A stretch of 32,362 bases of DNA from Gammaproteobacteria bacterium (GCA_003134045.1 PLAH01000044.1:12295-44656); one strand, 5' to 3'; numbered from the stretch's first letter, positions 15,940 to 25,051 are shown. Translations and numbers: made by a program. The notes: a model not told the origin generated them from the letters alone.

Positions 15940-18100
15940 TCCCTCCGATCGGCCAAACGCCCGGGCAATCGACGCCATGGTCGGCCTCATCAATCAAGGG
16001 CGCTCGAGCGCGGCCGAGGCCGACGCGCGCACATTCTTGACCGCTCATCCCGATGACGGAATGGTGTGGAAGATACTGAGCGTGGCTCTCGTGCGTCAGG
16101 GGAAGGACGCCTTGTCCGCGCTCCGCCGCACCACGGAACTGCTGCCCGACGATGCTGAAGCGCACCGTAATCTCGCTGCGGCATTGCAGGGGTCCGGTCG
16201 TTGGGAGGAGGCCTTGGTGAGCCTGCATCGAGCGCTGCAACTCCAACCGCACGACGCCGACGGCTTTGCGGAAGCCGCCGACGCGATGCGGGCGCTCGGG
16301 CGTGTCCGCGAAGCGGTACCACTCTACGAAAGGGCGTTGTTGCTGAATCCAAAACTGGTCGAAGCGCAAAACAACCTGGGCAACGCATTCCTGCAATTGG
16401 GCCAGAACCTGGACGCCGCGCGCTGCTACCGGCTGGCGCTCGAAGCGCGGCCCGATGATCCCTCGATTCTTTGCAATTTGGGCAACGCCCAACGCCTGCT
16501 CGGCTTGTTCGCCGAGGCGAAAATCTGCCTGCAGCGCGGCATCGCTCTCGACGAGAAGCTCAGGGTCGGGCACGGCTACCTCGGGATGGTTCATATCGCA
16601 CTCGGCCAGCCAGAGACCGCGGTCGAGAATTTTCAAACGGCGTTGACCCTCGACCCGGCCGATGGGTTGGCGCTGACCAACTTAGGTCATGTGTTGCGCG
16701 ATGTCGGACGGCGCCACGACGCCAGCGCCGCGTTTCAGCGGGCGCTCGCTCTCGACCCGTCGCGCGCCGAGAGCCACTGGAATCTAGGCACCGTGCTCTT
16801 CGAGATGCGTCGTGTGGAAGCGGCGGTGGAGTGCTACCGTCACGCGCTGAATCTGCAGCCCGATTACGCCCCGGCCCATTTGAGTCTCGCATTGGCGCTG
16901 CGCCAACAGCGGCGCCCGGTCGAGGCCGAGGCAAGCTGCCGGGCCGCTCTCGCCATCGATCCGAAGTATGTCGAAGCGCTCGTCTTTCTCGGCGAACTCA
17001 TTGCAGACCGAGGTCAATTTGCCGCGGCGGAGGAGTTTTTCATCGAGGCCACCACCGTCGATCCCGAATTCTTTTCGGGATACGCCAGCATAGCCACCCA
17101 TCGCAAGATGACCCTCGCGGATGCGGGGTGGCTGCGGAGCGTCAAGACATTGCTCGGCAAGCGGCTGCCGCTGACCGCGGAGATCGGCCTGCGCTACGCC
17201 CTCGGAAAATACCTCGACGACGTCGGGCAGTACGATGATGCCTTCGATAACTACCGGCAAGCCAACGAACTGACCAAACGCTACGGCGCCGTCTACGATC
17301 CGGCGAATTTCGCCTCTCTGATTACGCGGATCATCGAGCTCTTCCAGCCCGGGTTCATACGCGAATGTCAGGCTCATGGCAGCACGTCGGAACTACCGCT
17401 GCTCATCGTCGGCATGCCAAGATCCGGCACCTCGCTCGCCGAACAAATCCTCGCCTCCCATCCCGCCGTCTTCGGTGCCGGCGAGCTGACGTTCTGGCAT
17501 GGGGCATTCGTTCGGCTCGAACGGGCGGGTCTTTTCAGCGCGGCGGGCACCTCGCATCTTCCCGAGGTGATCCGGAACTATCTGGGCCGCCTGACCGCGC
17601 TGGGGAACGGCGCCCAGCGCGTCGTCGACAAGATGCCGGCCAATTTTCTCTATGCGGGGCTGATCCATGCGGCATTTCCGAAGGCTCGGCTCATTCATAT
17701 GCGGCGGCATCCCATGGACACCGCGCTGTCCATTTATTTCCAGAATTTCTTCAATATTGGCCCCTATGCCAACGATCTCGACGACTTGGCCCACTACTAT
17801 GGCCAATACATGCGGCTCATGGATCATTGGCGTAAAGTGCTGCCCCCGACGGCGCTCATGGACGTTCCCTACGAGGGTTTGATCGACGACCAAGAACACT
17901 GGACGCGGCGCATGCTGGATTTCGTCGGACTACCGTGGGATCCGGCGTGCCTGAATTTTCACGAGACCGAGCGCGTGGTGATCACCGCGAGCAAGTGGCA
18001 GGTGCGTCAGCGGGTTCATTCCTCATCGGTGGGGCGCTGGAAAAACTATCGTGAATTCGTGGGTCCCCTGGAGCGCCTGTTTGGCGGGAGCGAGACGTAA
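15932..18100 (+). CDS. TPR-repeat sulfotransferase 2
   Basis: A 722-residue protein. About ten TPR units fill residues 10-390 (clear copies: AQNNLGNAFLQLGQNLDAAR, ALTNLGHVLRDVGRRHDASA, SHWNLGTVLFEMRRVEAAVE), more regular than in its neighbour. The C-terminal sulfotransferase domain has the PAPS loop GMPRSGTSLAEQIL (from G494) and the 3'-phosphate motif MRRHPMDTALSIYFQ (R591-R592). The GTG start at 15932 overlaps the previous stop by 8 bases, implying coupled translation. The C-terminal halves of the two proteins share the order of motifs (DKMPxNF, HW near the C-terminal third, WKN close to the end), so they are paralogues, but they differ in TPR number. They may act on different acceptors or as a heteromer. 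The acceptor is unknown. Confidence 0.9.
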   Translation: MNNPSDRPNARAIDAMVGLINQGRSSAAEADARTFLTAHPDDGMVWKILSVALVRQGKDALSALRRTTELLPDDAEAHRNLAAALQGSGRWEEALVSLHRALQLQPHDADGFAEAADAMRALGRVREAVPLYERALLLNPKLVEAQNNLGNAFLQLGQNLDAARCYRLALEARPDDPSILCNLGNAQRLLGLFAEAKICLQRGIALDEKLRVGHGYLGMVHIALGQPETAVENFQTALTLDPADGLALTNLGHVLRDVGRRHDASAAFQRALALDPSRAESHWNLGTVLFEMRRVEAAVECYRHALNLQPDYAPAHLSLALALRQQRRPVEAEASCRAALAIDPKYVEALVFLGELIADRGQFAAAEEFFIEATTVDPEFFSGYASIATHRKMTLADAGWLRSVKTLLGKRLPLTAEIGLRYALGKYLDDVGQYDDAFDNYRQANELTKRYGAVYDPANFASLITRIIELFQPGFIRECQAHGSTSELPLLIVGMPRSGTSLAEQILASHPAVFGAGELTFWHGAFVRLERAGLFSAAGTSHLPEVIRNYLGRLTALGNGAQRVVDKMPANFLYAGLIHAAFPKARLIHMRRHPMDTALSIYFQNFFNIGPYANDLDDLAHYYGQYMRLMDHWRKVLPPTALMDVPYEGLIDDQEHWTRRMLDFVGLPWDPACLNFHETERVVITASKWQVRQRVHSSSVGRWKNYREFVGPLERLFGGSET

Positions 18101-18888
18101 TGGCCATCCATGATCATTTCGACTTGGTGATTTTCGACTGGGCGGGCACCACGGTGGATTTTGGCTGCCACGCACCAGTGATCGCGCTGCGCGAGGCCTT
18201 TGGGCGGCGGGGTGTGGCCTTGAGCGACGCGCAGGTGCGCCGCGACATGGGCAGGCCCAAAGCGGATCACGTCCGCGCGCTGCTGCACGATCCCGACGTG
18301 GCCGCGGCGTGGCGCGGGGCGCAGGGTGCGGCGCCGACCGAGGCGGATGTCGCCGCTCTCATGACGGATCTGGGGCCCCTCATGCGCGAGCAGGCGGCCC
18401 GCGCCGCACAGCTCATCGAGGGTGCCCGAGCGACCTTCGACGCCCTGCGAGCGGCGGGGGTGCGGGTGGCCTCCTCGACCGGCTATACGAGAGACATGAT
18501 GCAGAGCGTTTTGAGCAAGGCGGCCGAGCAGGGCTATGCACCGGAGCAGGTGGTCTGTTCGGGAGAGACGCCGGCGGGGCGGCCGACGCCGCTCATGATC
18601 TACAAAACCTGCGCCGAGCTCGGCGTTTGGCCGCTGTCGCGAGTGGTGAAAGTGGACGATACCGAGGCCGGCGTCGCGGAAGGGCGGGCCGCCGGGTGCT
18701 TCACCGTGGGGGTCGCCGCGTCAGGCAACGCCATCGGCCTGTCGCAAGAGGACTTCCTGGCGCTGCCCGCGGTGGAACGGGAGGCGCGCCTGGCGGCCGC
18801 CGAGAAATCGCTGGTGGCCGCCGGCGCGGACGTGGTCATCGATACCGTCGCCTCGCTCATCCCGGCGCTCGAGCGCGCCCGGCGCTGA
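18100..18888 (+). CDS. phnX: Phosphonoacetaldehyde hydrolase (phosphonatase)
   Basis: A 262-residue HAD-family enzyme that cleaves phosphonoacetaldehyde to acetaldehyde and phosphate. All expected elements are visible: nucleophile motif FDWAGTTVD with Asp13 and the subfamily-specific Ala15; the cap-domain Schiff-base Lys54 in MGRPKADHVRAL; STGYTRDMM; GRPTPLMIYK; the acidic motif VDDTEAG; and the TVGVxxSGNxxGL tail. The length is normal for PhnX. ATG 18100 overlaps the last base of the sulfotransferase stop (TAATG), so it is the third gene of a coupled series. The usual partner, 2-aminoethylphosphonate transaminase (phnW), is not in the window, nor is a phosphonate transporter. The linkage to sulfotransferases is unexpected. 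It converges on spoVR 33 bases away. Confidence 0.93.
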   Translation: MAIHDHFDLVIFDWAGTTVDFGCHAPVIALREAFGRRGVALSDAQVRRDMGRPKADHVRALLHDPDVAAAWRGAQGAAPTEADVAALMTDLGPLMREQAARAAQLIEGARATFDALRAAGVRVASSTGYTRDMMQSVLSKAAEQGYAPEQVVCSGETPAGRPTPLMIYKTCAELGVWPLSRVVKVDDTEAGVAEGRAAGCFTVGVAASGNAIGLSQEDFLALPAVEREARLAAAEKSLVAAGADVVIDTVASLIPALERARR

Positions 18889-18921
18889 CTTTGGAACCCA
18901 CGCGCCGGCGTGATCGGGCGG

Positions 18922-20283
18922 TCACACCGCGGCCAATTCCAGCGGCCGCAACGCCGCATCGACGGTTTTCAGCACCACACCGCGTCGCCACACCCGCTTC
19001 ACGTACTCCAAAACCCGTCGGCTGCGGTCGGGATCGAGACCGCGGCCGTCGAGCTGGCTGTCATGCTGCAGCACCAAGGAGCCGTCGGGACGAATCTCGA
19101 GTACCGATATGCGCGGCGCGCCGAAATTGTACTTGCCGGACAACAAGGTCTCCCGCAGTTCGTCGATGTCGGCGGCCAGCACTTTGACAGGGCCGCCGGC
19201 ACGGCGCTGAAAACGAAACAGATCCATCTCCGCCGCCATCTCCACCGTCAGGTGATTGCGCAAGAAACTGAAATCATCGTCTTCGCGCATGATTTGCCGG
19301 GCCGCATCCATTCCCGCGGATTTTATGATGGCTTCCCAGAGAGTGAATCCGAGGTAGTAGGGATTGGTGGTCAGCGCGATCTGTTCCTCGGCGGCAACGG
19401 GTCGCACCACATCCGAGTGGCACTTGACCGCATCGAGATAGACGTCCTGGGGAATGAAATGAGCTTCGCGCAGGAGCCGTGCATGCCAATAGGAGGCCCA
19501 GCCCTCGTTCATGATCTGCGTCGCGAACACCGGATAGAAGTAAAACGATTCATCGCGCACTGCCAGGAAAATGTCGCGCTCCCAGCTCTCCATGTCGGGT
19601 GCATAGGTGGCGATGAACCACAAAAGATCATGTTCCGGGTGCGGCGGCAGCGGGGCGCGTATTTTTCGCGCCGTGGGAGCGGGTTCGACCGCGGCATCCA
19701 GTGTGGCATAGCGGGCGCGAAAGGCGTCCGCCGCCGCCGGCGGCGGCACGGTTACGTATTCCGGATAGGGGCTGCGCCGCAGTCCCTGATCGAGATCGAT
19801 GTGTTGTTCGAGGGACAGCGCGGCGTCGAGCACTTGTTCGACAGCCTGGAATCCGTAGGACTCGATGTATTGCTCGATCTGCCGTGCGTGCGTGGCCGCC
19901 TGTTCGATGACATGACCGCTGCCTTGCGCCTGGCAGCGCTTGAACAGCGAGTTGTTGCGCGAGAAATCGGCATGGCCCAGCACATGAGCCGCCACCAGCA
20001 CATTGTCCGCCAGCCCGTTGCTGGAGGCGAGGTACGCGCGGCTCGGATCGCCCGGAAATACGACCTCGAACAGCCGCGAATAACCCATGTGGCGCTGCAG
20101 GAGCTGGTAGATGTAGCGGGCCCCGAAGGACCAGTGGGGCATGCGCACCGGCAAACCATAGACGGCGATTTCCGTCATGAAGCTGTCGGGCACCGCCTCG
20201 AAGATCACGGGCGACCAGTCGAGGCCGAGTCCGCGAGCCAGATCCTCGAGCTGCGGTACGTGGCTGCGCCAGTCGCCCTTCAT
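18922..20283 (-). CDS. SpoVR family protein
   Basis: A 453-residue member of the SpoVR/YcgB family. The conserved fragments FEAVPDSFMTEIAVYGLPVRMPHWSFGARY (shown here in part), NGLADNVLVAAHVLGHADFSRNN and IMNEGWASYWHARLL are diagnostic. The start is ATG 20283, overlapping the stop of the DUF444 gene as ATGA. The longer open frame to 20676 is only the shadow of that gene. The family was named for a role in spore cortex formation in Bacillus but is widespread in non-sporulating bacteria, where it accompanies PrkA and DUF444 proteins in stationary-phase or stress operons; its biochemical activity is unsettled. The protein is cytoplasmic, with no signal peptide. It is the last gene of the operon. 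Confidence 0.94.
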   Translation of the reverse strand: MKGDWRSHVPQLEDLARGLGLDWSPVIFEAVPDSFMTEIAVYGLPVRMPHWSFGARYIYQLLQRHMGYSRLFEVVFPGDPSRAYLASSNGLADNVLVAAHVLGHADFSRNNSLFKRCQAQGSGHVIEQAATHARQIEQYIESYGFQAVEQVLDAALSLEQHIDLDQGLRRSPYPEYVTVPPPAAADAFRARYATLDAAVEPAPTARKIRAPLPPHPEHDLLWFIATYAPDMESWERDIFLAVRDESFYFYPVFATQIMNEGWASYWHARLLREAHFIPQDVYLDAVKCHSDVVRPVAAEEQIALTTNPYYLGFTLWEAIIKSAGMDAARQIMREDDDFSFLRNHLTVEMAAEMDLFRFQRRAGGPVKVLAADIDELRETLLSGKYNFGAPRISVLEIRPDGSLVLQHDSQLDGRGLDPDRSRRVLEYVKRVWRRGVVLKTVDAALRPLELAAV

Positions 20284-21443
20284 GGCGAAGCCGCCTGCGC
20301 CTCGAGGGTGAAGAAGTGCCGGACGGCGGCTGCGATATCGTCCGGCCCGCGCACGGCATAGCGGCCGCTGGGTGCCCCCAGCGCACCGACAGCTTCGAAC
20401 AAGCGGGTGGTTTCGCTGGCAGAACTGCGCAGCCCCGATGAGATCTCGATGTACCCGCTGTAGCGGGCGGCCGTGGCGATGGCCTCCAGTTCTGCGCGGG
20501 CGGTCCCCTGGTCGTTCGTCGCGTTGTCGCCGTCCGATGCATAGAACAGATACACGTTGCAGGTCGAGGGATTGAATCGGGCGTGCATGATCTCGCGCAC
20601 CTTGGCGAAACCCGTCGACGCGACGGTGCCGCCGCTGCCGGTCACCTTGAAGAAGTCCGCCTCGTTGAATTCCCACGCGTCCGTGGTGTGCGCGACGAAT
20701 ACGATGTCGAGCGAGCGGTATTCGCGCCGCAGTCCGGCGGCCACCCAGAAGAAGAAGGTCTTTGCCAGTTGCCGGTCGCCTTCGGTCATGCTGGCGGAGA
20801 CGTCGAGAAGAAAAAACACCGCGGCCCTGATCGCCGGCAGCGGGCGGCGCGCCAGCTGGCGGTAACGCAAATCCTCATCGATGAAGGTCGGCGAATCGGG
20901 TTCCTGGTTTTGCCGCTTGAACGATTCCTTCAACGAGCGCCGGCGATCGAGCCGGGACCGCGGGCCGCGCCGATCCCAGCCCTCGCGCTGCAGCTCCCAC
21001 TCCTCCGAGGGTCCCACGCGCGGCTGCAGGTTCGGCAGCTGCAAGTCGTCCCACATCCAGTCGATGAGGTCGTCCACCTTGAATTCGAGCATGAGTTCGG
21101 CGCCGCCTTGTTCGTTGCCGCCTTCGCCCTTTTGGCGGGGTCCGCCGCCGGGACCCGATTGTCCGAGCACATCTCCCGGTTTGACCTTGCCCTGGCCCAC
21201 GCCCTGCGACTCATCGGGCGTTCGAAGCCTGAAGCGATAATGCTCGAGCATCCGCACCGGCACCCTGACCGTGCGCGCGCCGTCGTTGATGATGTCCGAT
21301 CCGGCAACGATTTGCGGCAGGTGGCCGCGCACGGCTTCGCGTATCTTTTCGCTATGCCGCAGCCAATCCCTCGATCCTCGGGAAAAAAGCTCGTACCAAC
21401 CATTGACGGCGGGAAGCTCGTTCGGGGTTGAGTCCGATTTCAT
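20280..21443 (-). CDS. yeaH: DUF444 (YeaH/YhbH) family protein
   Basis: A 387-residue protein of the YeaH/YhbH family. The N-terminal third contains RGSRDWLRHSEKIREAVRG and a glycine-rich linker (about residues 90-115). The C-terminal half is a von Willebrand A-like domain with the metal-site motif DVSAS (214-218) following AAVFFLL, then RREYRSLDIVFVAHTTDAWE and a TGSGGT segment. It is the standard partner of the PrkA kinase and SpoVR, encoded in the order prkA-DUF444-spoVR here as in E. coli yeaG-yeaH plus ycgB-type loci. The ATG lies 10 bases after the prkA stop with GGAG slightly upstream, and the end overlaps spoVR (ATGA). The molecular role is not established; the vWA fold suggests a metal-dependent protein-protein contact. 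Confidence 0.93.
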   Translation of the reverse strand: MKSDSTPNELPAVNGWYELFSRGSRDWLRHSEKIREAVRGHLPQIVAGSDIINDGARTVRVPVRMLEHYRFRLRTPDESQGVGQGKVKPGDVLGQSGPGGGPRQKGEGGNEQGGAELMLEFKVDDLIDWMWDDLQLPNLQPRVGPSEEWELQREGWDRRGPRSRLDRRRSLKESFKRQNQEPDSPTFIDEDLRYRQLARRPLPAIRAAVFFLLDVSASMTEGDRQLAKTFFFWVAAGLRREYRSLDIVFVAHTTDAWEFNEADFFKVTGSGGTVASTGFAKVREIMHARFNPSTCNVYLFYASDGDNATNDQGTARAELEAIATAARYSGYIEISSGLRSSASETTRLFEAVGALGAPSGRYAVRGPDDIAAAVRHFFTLEAQAASP

Positions 21444-21453
21444 AGGCTTTCAA

Positions 21454-23403
21454 TTACTCCTGTGACAACAGCGTGGTGATGTAATTCAGCGCCTCCTGTG
21501 CACTATGTTCGTCATATCCATATTCGGTGACCAGGCGTTCCTGCACCACGGAGATCTTCTGCCGGGCGTCGTCGTCCGGCCGGGCGGTGGAGGTGACCAG
21601 CCGCAGCACGTCGCGCCGCTCCTCGAACAAGTATTGTTCGATGGCTTCGCGCACCCGCGCGTGGCTCGCCAGGCGAAATTTTTCTCCCGCCTTGAAGGCC
21701 ACCATGGCTTTTCGAATCACTTCCTGGCGGAAAGACTGCTTGCCGGACTCCGAGACCTTGATCTTCTCCTCGACCGAGCGCAAAAAGCGCTCATCGGGCG
21801 CCCGGCTCTCGCCGGTCATGGGATCGGTGACCTTGCGCTGATCGAGAGCCGCCTCGATCTCATCGAGGTATTTTTCGAGCAGCTGCTGCGCTTCATCCTG
21901 GAACGAGGCGAACAGCGCGCGATGGACGTCCTCCTTGACCCAACGGTTGTAGAATTCCTTGCGCGCGGTCACGAGATGATCGAACCATATCTTCTTTTGT
22001 TTTGCGTCCATCCGCGCGTCGCTTTCGATGGCATCCTTGAGCGCGAGCAGCAGTTCCATGCTGGTGAGGCTGCGGGCGTTGCCGCGGGTGATGGCGGTGG
22101 ACAGGGCGTTGATGACGAACCGCGGGCTGACGCCGCTCAAACCCTCATCGGGCGCCTCCGCCTTGAGACGCGCCACTTCCGTCTCGGAGAAGCCCTCGAC
22201 GGCTTCGCCGGCGAACATCCTGACCTTCTTGGGCAGATCCAGTCCCTCGCGCTCGGGCTTGGCGTGCCGCGTGAGGATGGCGAACACCGCGGCGAGATGC
22301 AGCACGTGCGGATCCAGGTGGGTGTTGCGGAAGGCCGGCGCGCCATAGACGAGTTTCTTGTAGATGCGCGCCTCGTCCTTGTAGGAGAGCGCGTAGGGCA
22401 CTTTGATGATGACCATGCGGTCGAGCAGCGCCTCGTTCTCCTTCTCCTGCAGAAACCGATTGAACTCCGCCAGGTTGGTATGCGCGAGAATGGTCTCGTC
22501 CAGGTAGATCAGCGGAAACCGCGCCACCTTGACGTTCTTCTCCTGGGTCATCGTCAGCAGCAGATAGAGAAATTCGCGTTTGACCTTCAAGATCTCGATC
22601 ATCTCGAGGACGCCGCGGCTCGCCGCGTAGACCGCGCCGGACCACGACCAGGCCCGGGGATCGCCTTCGTCCCCGACGCGCGAGACCTTGGACAGGTCCA
22701 CCGAGCCGACGAGATCCGCGATGTCCGCGGTCGACGGGTCGTGAGGCGCATAGGTGCCGATGCCGCAACGTGCCGCTTCGGAGAGGAAAATCCGCTCCAC
22801 CGGCACGCGCAGGTAGTCGCCGTCGCATTCCCGGTCCAGGTAGTCGCGCGCCCACGGACTCAATTCACCGACGATCTCGACGCCATAGGTCTCGCGGAAC
22901 TGAGCGCGCAGGCTCGTCGGCACCATGTTCAACGGCGATTCGCGCAGCGGCGAACCTTTGATCGCGTACAGCGCGCCCTCGTCGGTGCGGCTGTATTCCT
23001 CGAGGCCGCGCTTCAAGAGTATGGCGAGCGTCGATTTGCCGCCCGAGGGCGGCCCGAGCAGGAGCAGGAGCCGGCGACCGACATCGGAGCCCGCCGCCGC
23101 CGCTTTGAAGTAGTCGACCACCCGTGCGAGCGGTTCATCGACGCCGAACAATTCGCGCTTGAAGAGCTCTCTGGCCTTCTCGGCGTCGCTGCCGGGCACA
23201 TCGCGGCCATACCAGAGCAGCATGTCCCAGATGTATTCGTGGCTGGTTCGCACGTAGGCGGTGGGATTGCCGGGCAGTATTCGCGTCAGGAAATCGCCGA
23301 TGGACCCTTCCCAGCGCTGCGCGCGATGCTGCTTGCTGAAGTCGGTCAACGAGGTCAGAAAATCCGACGGATCAAACTTTGCAGTGAGCTCTGATATCCC
23401 CAT
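21454..23403 (-). CDS. prkA: PrkA AAA+ / serine protein kinase family protein
   Basis: A 649-residue PrkA/YeaG homologue. The N-terminal AAA module has Walker A GPPSGGKST (117-125) and the family hallmarks WEGSIGDFLTRI, SPLRESPLNMVP and LDETILAHTNLAEFN (about residues 305-320). The C-terminal PrkA kinase-like region spans roughly residues 400-640 and ends in HSAQEALNYITTLLSQE. The start is ATG 23403: GGAGG lies 7 bases upstream, whereas the upstream in-frame ATG at 23439 lacks such a site. In enterics the gene is induced in stationary phase and nitrogen starvation, and it acts with DUF444 protein YeaH. It is the first gene of the three-gene operon here; the leader carries two perfect inverted repeats. 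Confidence 0.95.
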   Translation of the reverse strand: MGISELTAKFDPSDFLTSLTDFSKQHRAQRWEGSIGDFLTRILPGNPTAYVRTSHEYIWDMLLWYGRDVPGSDAEKARELFKRELFGVDEPLARVVDYFKAAAAGSDVGRRLLLLLGPPSGGKSTLAILLKRGLEEYSRTDEGALYAIKGSPLRESPLNMVPTSLRAQFRETYGVEIVGELSPWARDYLDRECDGDYLRVPVERIFLSEAARCGIGTYAPHDPSTADIADLVGSVDLSKVSRVGDEGDPRAWSWSGAVYAASRGVLEMIEILKVKREFLYLLLTMTQEKNVKVARFPLIYLDETILAHTNLAEFNRFLQEKENEALLDRMVIIKVPYALSYKDEARIYKKLVYGAPAFRNTHLDPHVLHLAAVFAILTRHAKPEREGLDLPKKVRMFAGEAVEGFSETEVARLKAEAPDEGLSGVSPRFVINALSTAITRGNARSLTSMELLLALKDAIESDARMDAKQKKIWFDHLVTARKEFYNRWVKEDVHRALFASFQDEAQQLLEKYLDEIEAALDQRKVTDPMTGESRAPDERFLRSVEEKIKVSESGKQSFRQEVIRKAMVAFKAGEKFRLASHARVREAIEQYLFEERRDVLRLVTSTARPDDDARQKISVVQERLVTEYGYDEHSAQEALNYITTLLSQE

Positions 23404-23410
23404 GGTCGAA

Positions 23411-23415
23411 CCTCC
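23411..23415 (-). promoter_or_regulatory. Shine-Dalgarno of prkA
   Basis: GGAGG on the minus strand, 7 bases before ATG 23403. It decides the start in favour of this codon rather than the ATG 12 codons upstream. Confidence 0.85.
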
Positions 23416-23439
23416 GCTTGGGAAATGGACTGGGTGCAC

Positions 23440-23473
23440 AGCATCGAAAGATGCTCGTCACGTTGAACGTGAC
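23440..23473 (-). promoter_or_regulatory. Paired inverted repeats in the prkA leader
   Basis: Two adjacent perfect inverted repeats: AGCATC-GAAA-GATGCT (23440-23455) and GTCACGTT-G-AACGTGAC (23457-23473). The second, an odd-centred 17-mer, has the form of a dimeric repressor or activator site. The first would make a 6-bp hairpin in the mRNA. Both sit 37-70 bases upstream of the start codon and so could act on transcription start or on the leader. Confidence 0.55.
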
Positions 23474-23497
23474 TCTCGATCGTCGTCCATACGTTGT

Positions 23498-23503
23498 ATA
23501 TTA
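23498..23503 (-). promoter_or_regulatory. Possible -10 element for prkA
   Basis: TAATAT on the minus strand, preceded by TC in a CTAATAT context. It would place the transcript start just upstream of the palindrome at 23457-23473. No clear -35 is spaced correctly, which is compatible with stationary-phase sigma use but does not prove it. Confidence 0.3.
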
Positions 23504-23660
23504 GATTCGTCGCTGCATCAAATTAATTGAACGCGCGTCCATGTGGTGATGAGGCAACGAACGCGCCGTCTCGCGCTGTGGGGCCCCCGGCAGCGCGACC
23601 GTGGATGATGCAGTCGTGCGGCGACGTGTTTATTTTTCTTGATATCTCGAATCGCGCCGC

Positions 23661-25031
23661 TTATTGTTTTGAGGAGACAGTGTGCAGACGCGCGACGCTG
23701 CAGAGGCCTGCGAGCAGCGCGAGGCCGGCCGCGACCAACGCCGGAACGCGATCGTTGCCCACACCGAAGGACAGCAGCGCCGCGAGCAGCGTGGCGCCGA
23801 GCGTCTGACCGGTGAGCCGCGTGGTCGAAATGAGGCCGCCGGCGGATGCCGCTCTCGCGTGCGGCGCGGAGTGCACGATGAGCCGCGCATTCGGCGCGAG
23901 GAACAGGCCGAAGCCGCTCCCACACAGGACCATGCGCCACATCATGTCGAATTGCGATACGTGGGGCGGCAGGAACGCGAGCAGCAGCAATGCGCCGGCG
24001 GCGATTGCCATACCGATGCCGCCGAGTATGCCGGCGGGAAAGCGATCGGACAATACACCTGCCAGCGGGGCGACGACCATCATGCCCAGCGGCCAGGGGG
24101 TGATGACCGCGCCGACCTCGCCCGGCGAGAAGCCGAAGTGCTGCTGCAGGCGAAACGGCAGGGAAAGAATGAATGTCATGGATGCGATGAATGCGGTGAG
24201 GCCGCCGATGGTCGACAAGGCGAGCACCGGTTTGGCGAGCAAGTCGACCGGCAGAATCGGCATCTTGGAGCCGAGTTCACGCCGCACGAACAGGAAGGCG
24301 ATCGCCGTGCCGGCGGCGACGATGGCCGCCGCTACGATGGGCGAGTTGCCATGCACCGCGCTCTCGAGGCCCGAGATGATGAGACCGAACGTCAGCGCGC
24401 ACAGCACGGCACCCAGCACGTCGTAGGGTTCGGCGTGCGGAGCGGGCTCAGGCAGCGCCTGTCGACCCAAGAGCAGCGACAGCAACGCCAAGGGCGAGGC
24501 TGCGGCGAATATCCACGGCCACGATGCAACGGCCAGCACCAGTCCGCCCAATGTCGGCGCGATGGCGCCAGCGCTCGAGACCACGACGTTGCTGATGGCG
24601 AGGCCCCGCCCCAATTGGCGCGCCGGATAGATCGCCCGAATCAGCGCGCTCGAGACACTGAGCGACGCCGCGGCGCCAAGAGCCTGGACGGCGCGCAGCA
24701 CCAACAGGAACGGCAAGCTTCTCGCGAAGAAGCATAGAATGGTCGAGGCCAGGAAGATGCACTGGCCATATTGGTACAGGCGACGCAATCCGATCCGGCT
24801 GCCGAGCGCCGAGAACGGCAGCAGCGCCATCACCAACACCAACTGGTACACCGTGACGACCAGCACGGCCGCCGAGGAGCCGACGCCCAGATCGTGGGCC
24901 AGCGTCGGCAGCGCCACCGTCACGATGGAGCCGTCGATCACGGCGAGCGCGGTGCCGAACGCGACCGCAAGAATCGCGAGGTAGCGGCGGGGAGTGGGCA
25001 GGCCGTCCCCTGGTTGCTGGATCATAGGCAC
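23661..25031 (-). CDS. DHA2-type MFS drug/compound exporter
   Basis: A 456-residue membrane protein of the 14-helix drug:H+ antiporter-2 (EmrB/QacA) group. The helix-1 motif D1 analogue reads AVIDGSIVTVALPTLAHDLG; the loop 2-3 motif is GSRIGLRRLYQYG; motif C in helix 5 is the Gly/Pro-rich GAIAPTLGGLVL; and the second half has GVLSDRFPAGILGG. Such pumps export toxic compounds from the cytoplasm using the proton gradient, often with a membrane fusion protein, which is not seen here. The frame starts at GTG 25031; ATG 25025, two codons later, is equally possible, and neither has a strong ribosome site. The gene diverges from a small zinc-ribbon gene with starts only about 20 bases apart, so they share one control region. 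There is no TetR-like regulator nearby. Confidence 0.9.
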   Translation of the reverse strand: MPMIQQPGDGLPTPRRYLAILAVAFGTALAVIDGSIVTVALPTLAHDLGVGSSAAVLVVTVYQLVLVMALLPFSALGSRIGLRRLYQYGQCIFLASTILCFFARSLPFLLVLRAVQALGAAASLSVSSALIRAIYPARQLGRGLAISNVVVSSAGAIAPTLGGLVLAVASWPWIFAAASPLALLSLLLGRQALPEPAPHAEPYDVLGAVLCALTFGLIISGLESAVHGNSPIVAAAIVAAGTAIAFLFVRRELGSKMPILPVDLLAKPVLALSTIGGLTAFIASMTFILSLPFRLQQHFGFSPGEVGAVITPWPLGMMVVAPLAGVLSDRFPAGILGGIGMAIAAGALLLLAFLPPHVSQFDMMWRMVLCGSGFGLFLAPNARLIVHSAPHARAASAGGLISTTRLTGQTLGATLLAALLSFGVGNDRVPALVAAGLALLAGLCSVARLHTVSSKQ

Positions 25032-25051
25032 TTTAGTGCATAACTGGATAT

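Noticed and set aside
18910..20361. 483-residue plus-strand open frame opposite spoVR and DUF444 gene
   Set aside because: Antisense shadow with no recognisable domain; the minus-strand genes carry clear family motifs.
21505..23394. 629-residue plus-strand open frame opposite prkA
   Set aside because: Antisense shadow of a strongly conserved gene; the composition (His, Arg, Gly, Leu-rich) is typical of such shadows in GC-rich DNA.
23518..23940. 140-residue minus-strand open frame upstream of prkA
   Set aside because: It mostly overlaps the DHA2 exporter in another frame and shows no family features; the non-overlapping part is the prkA upstream region.
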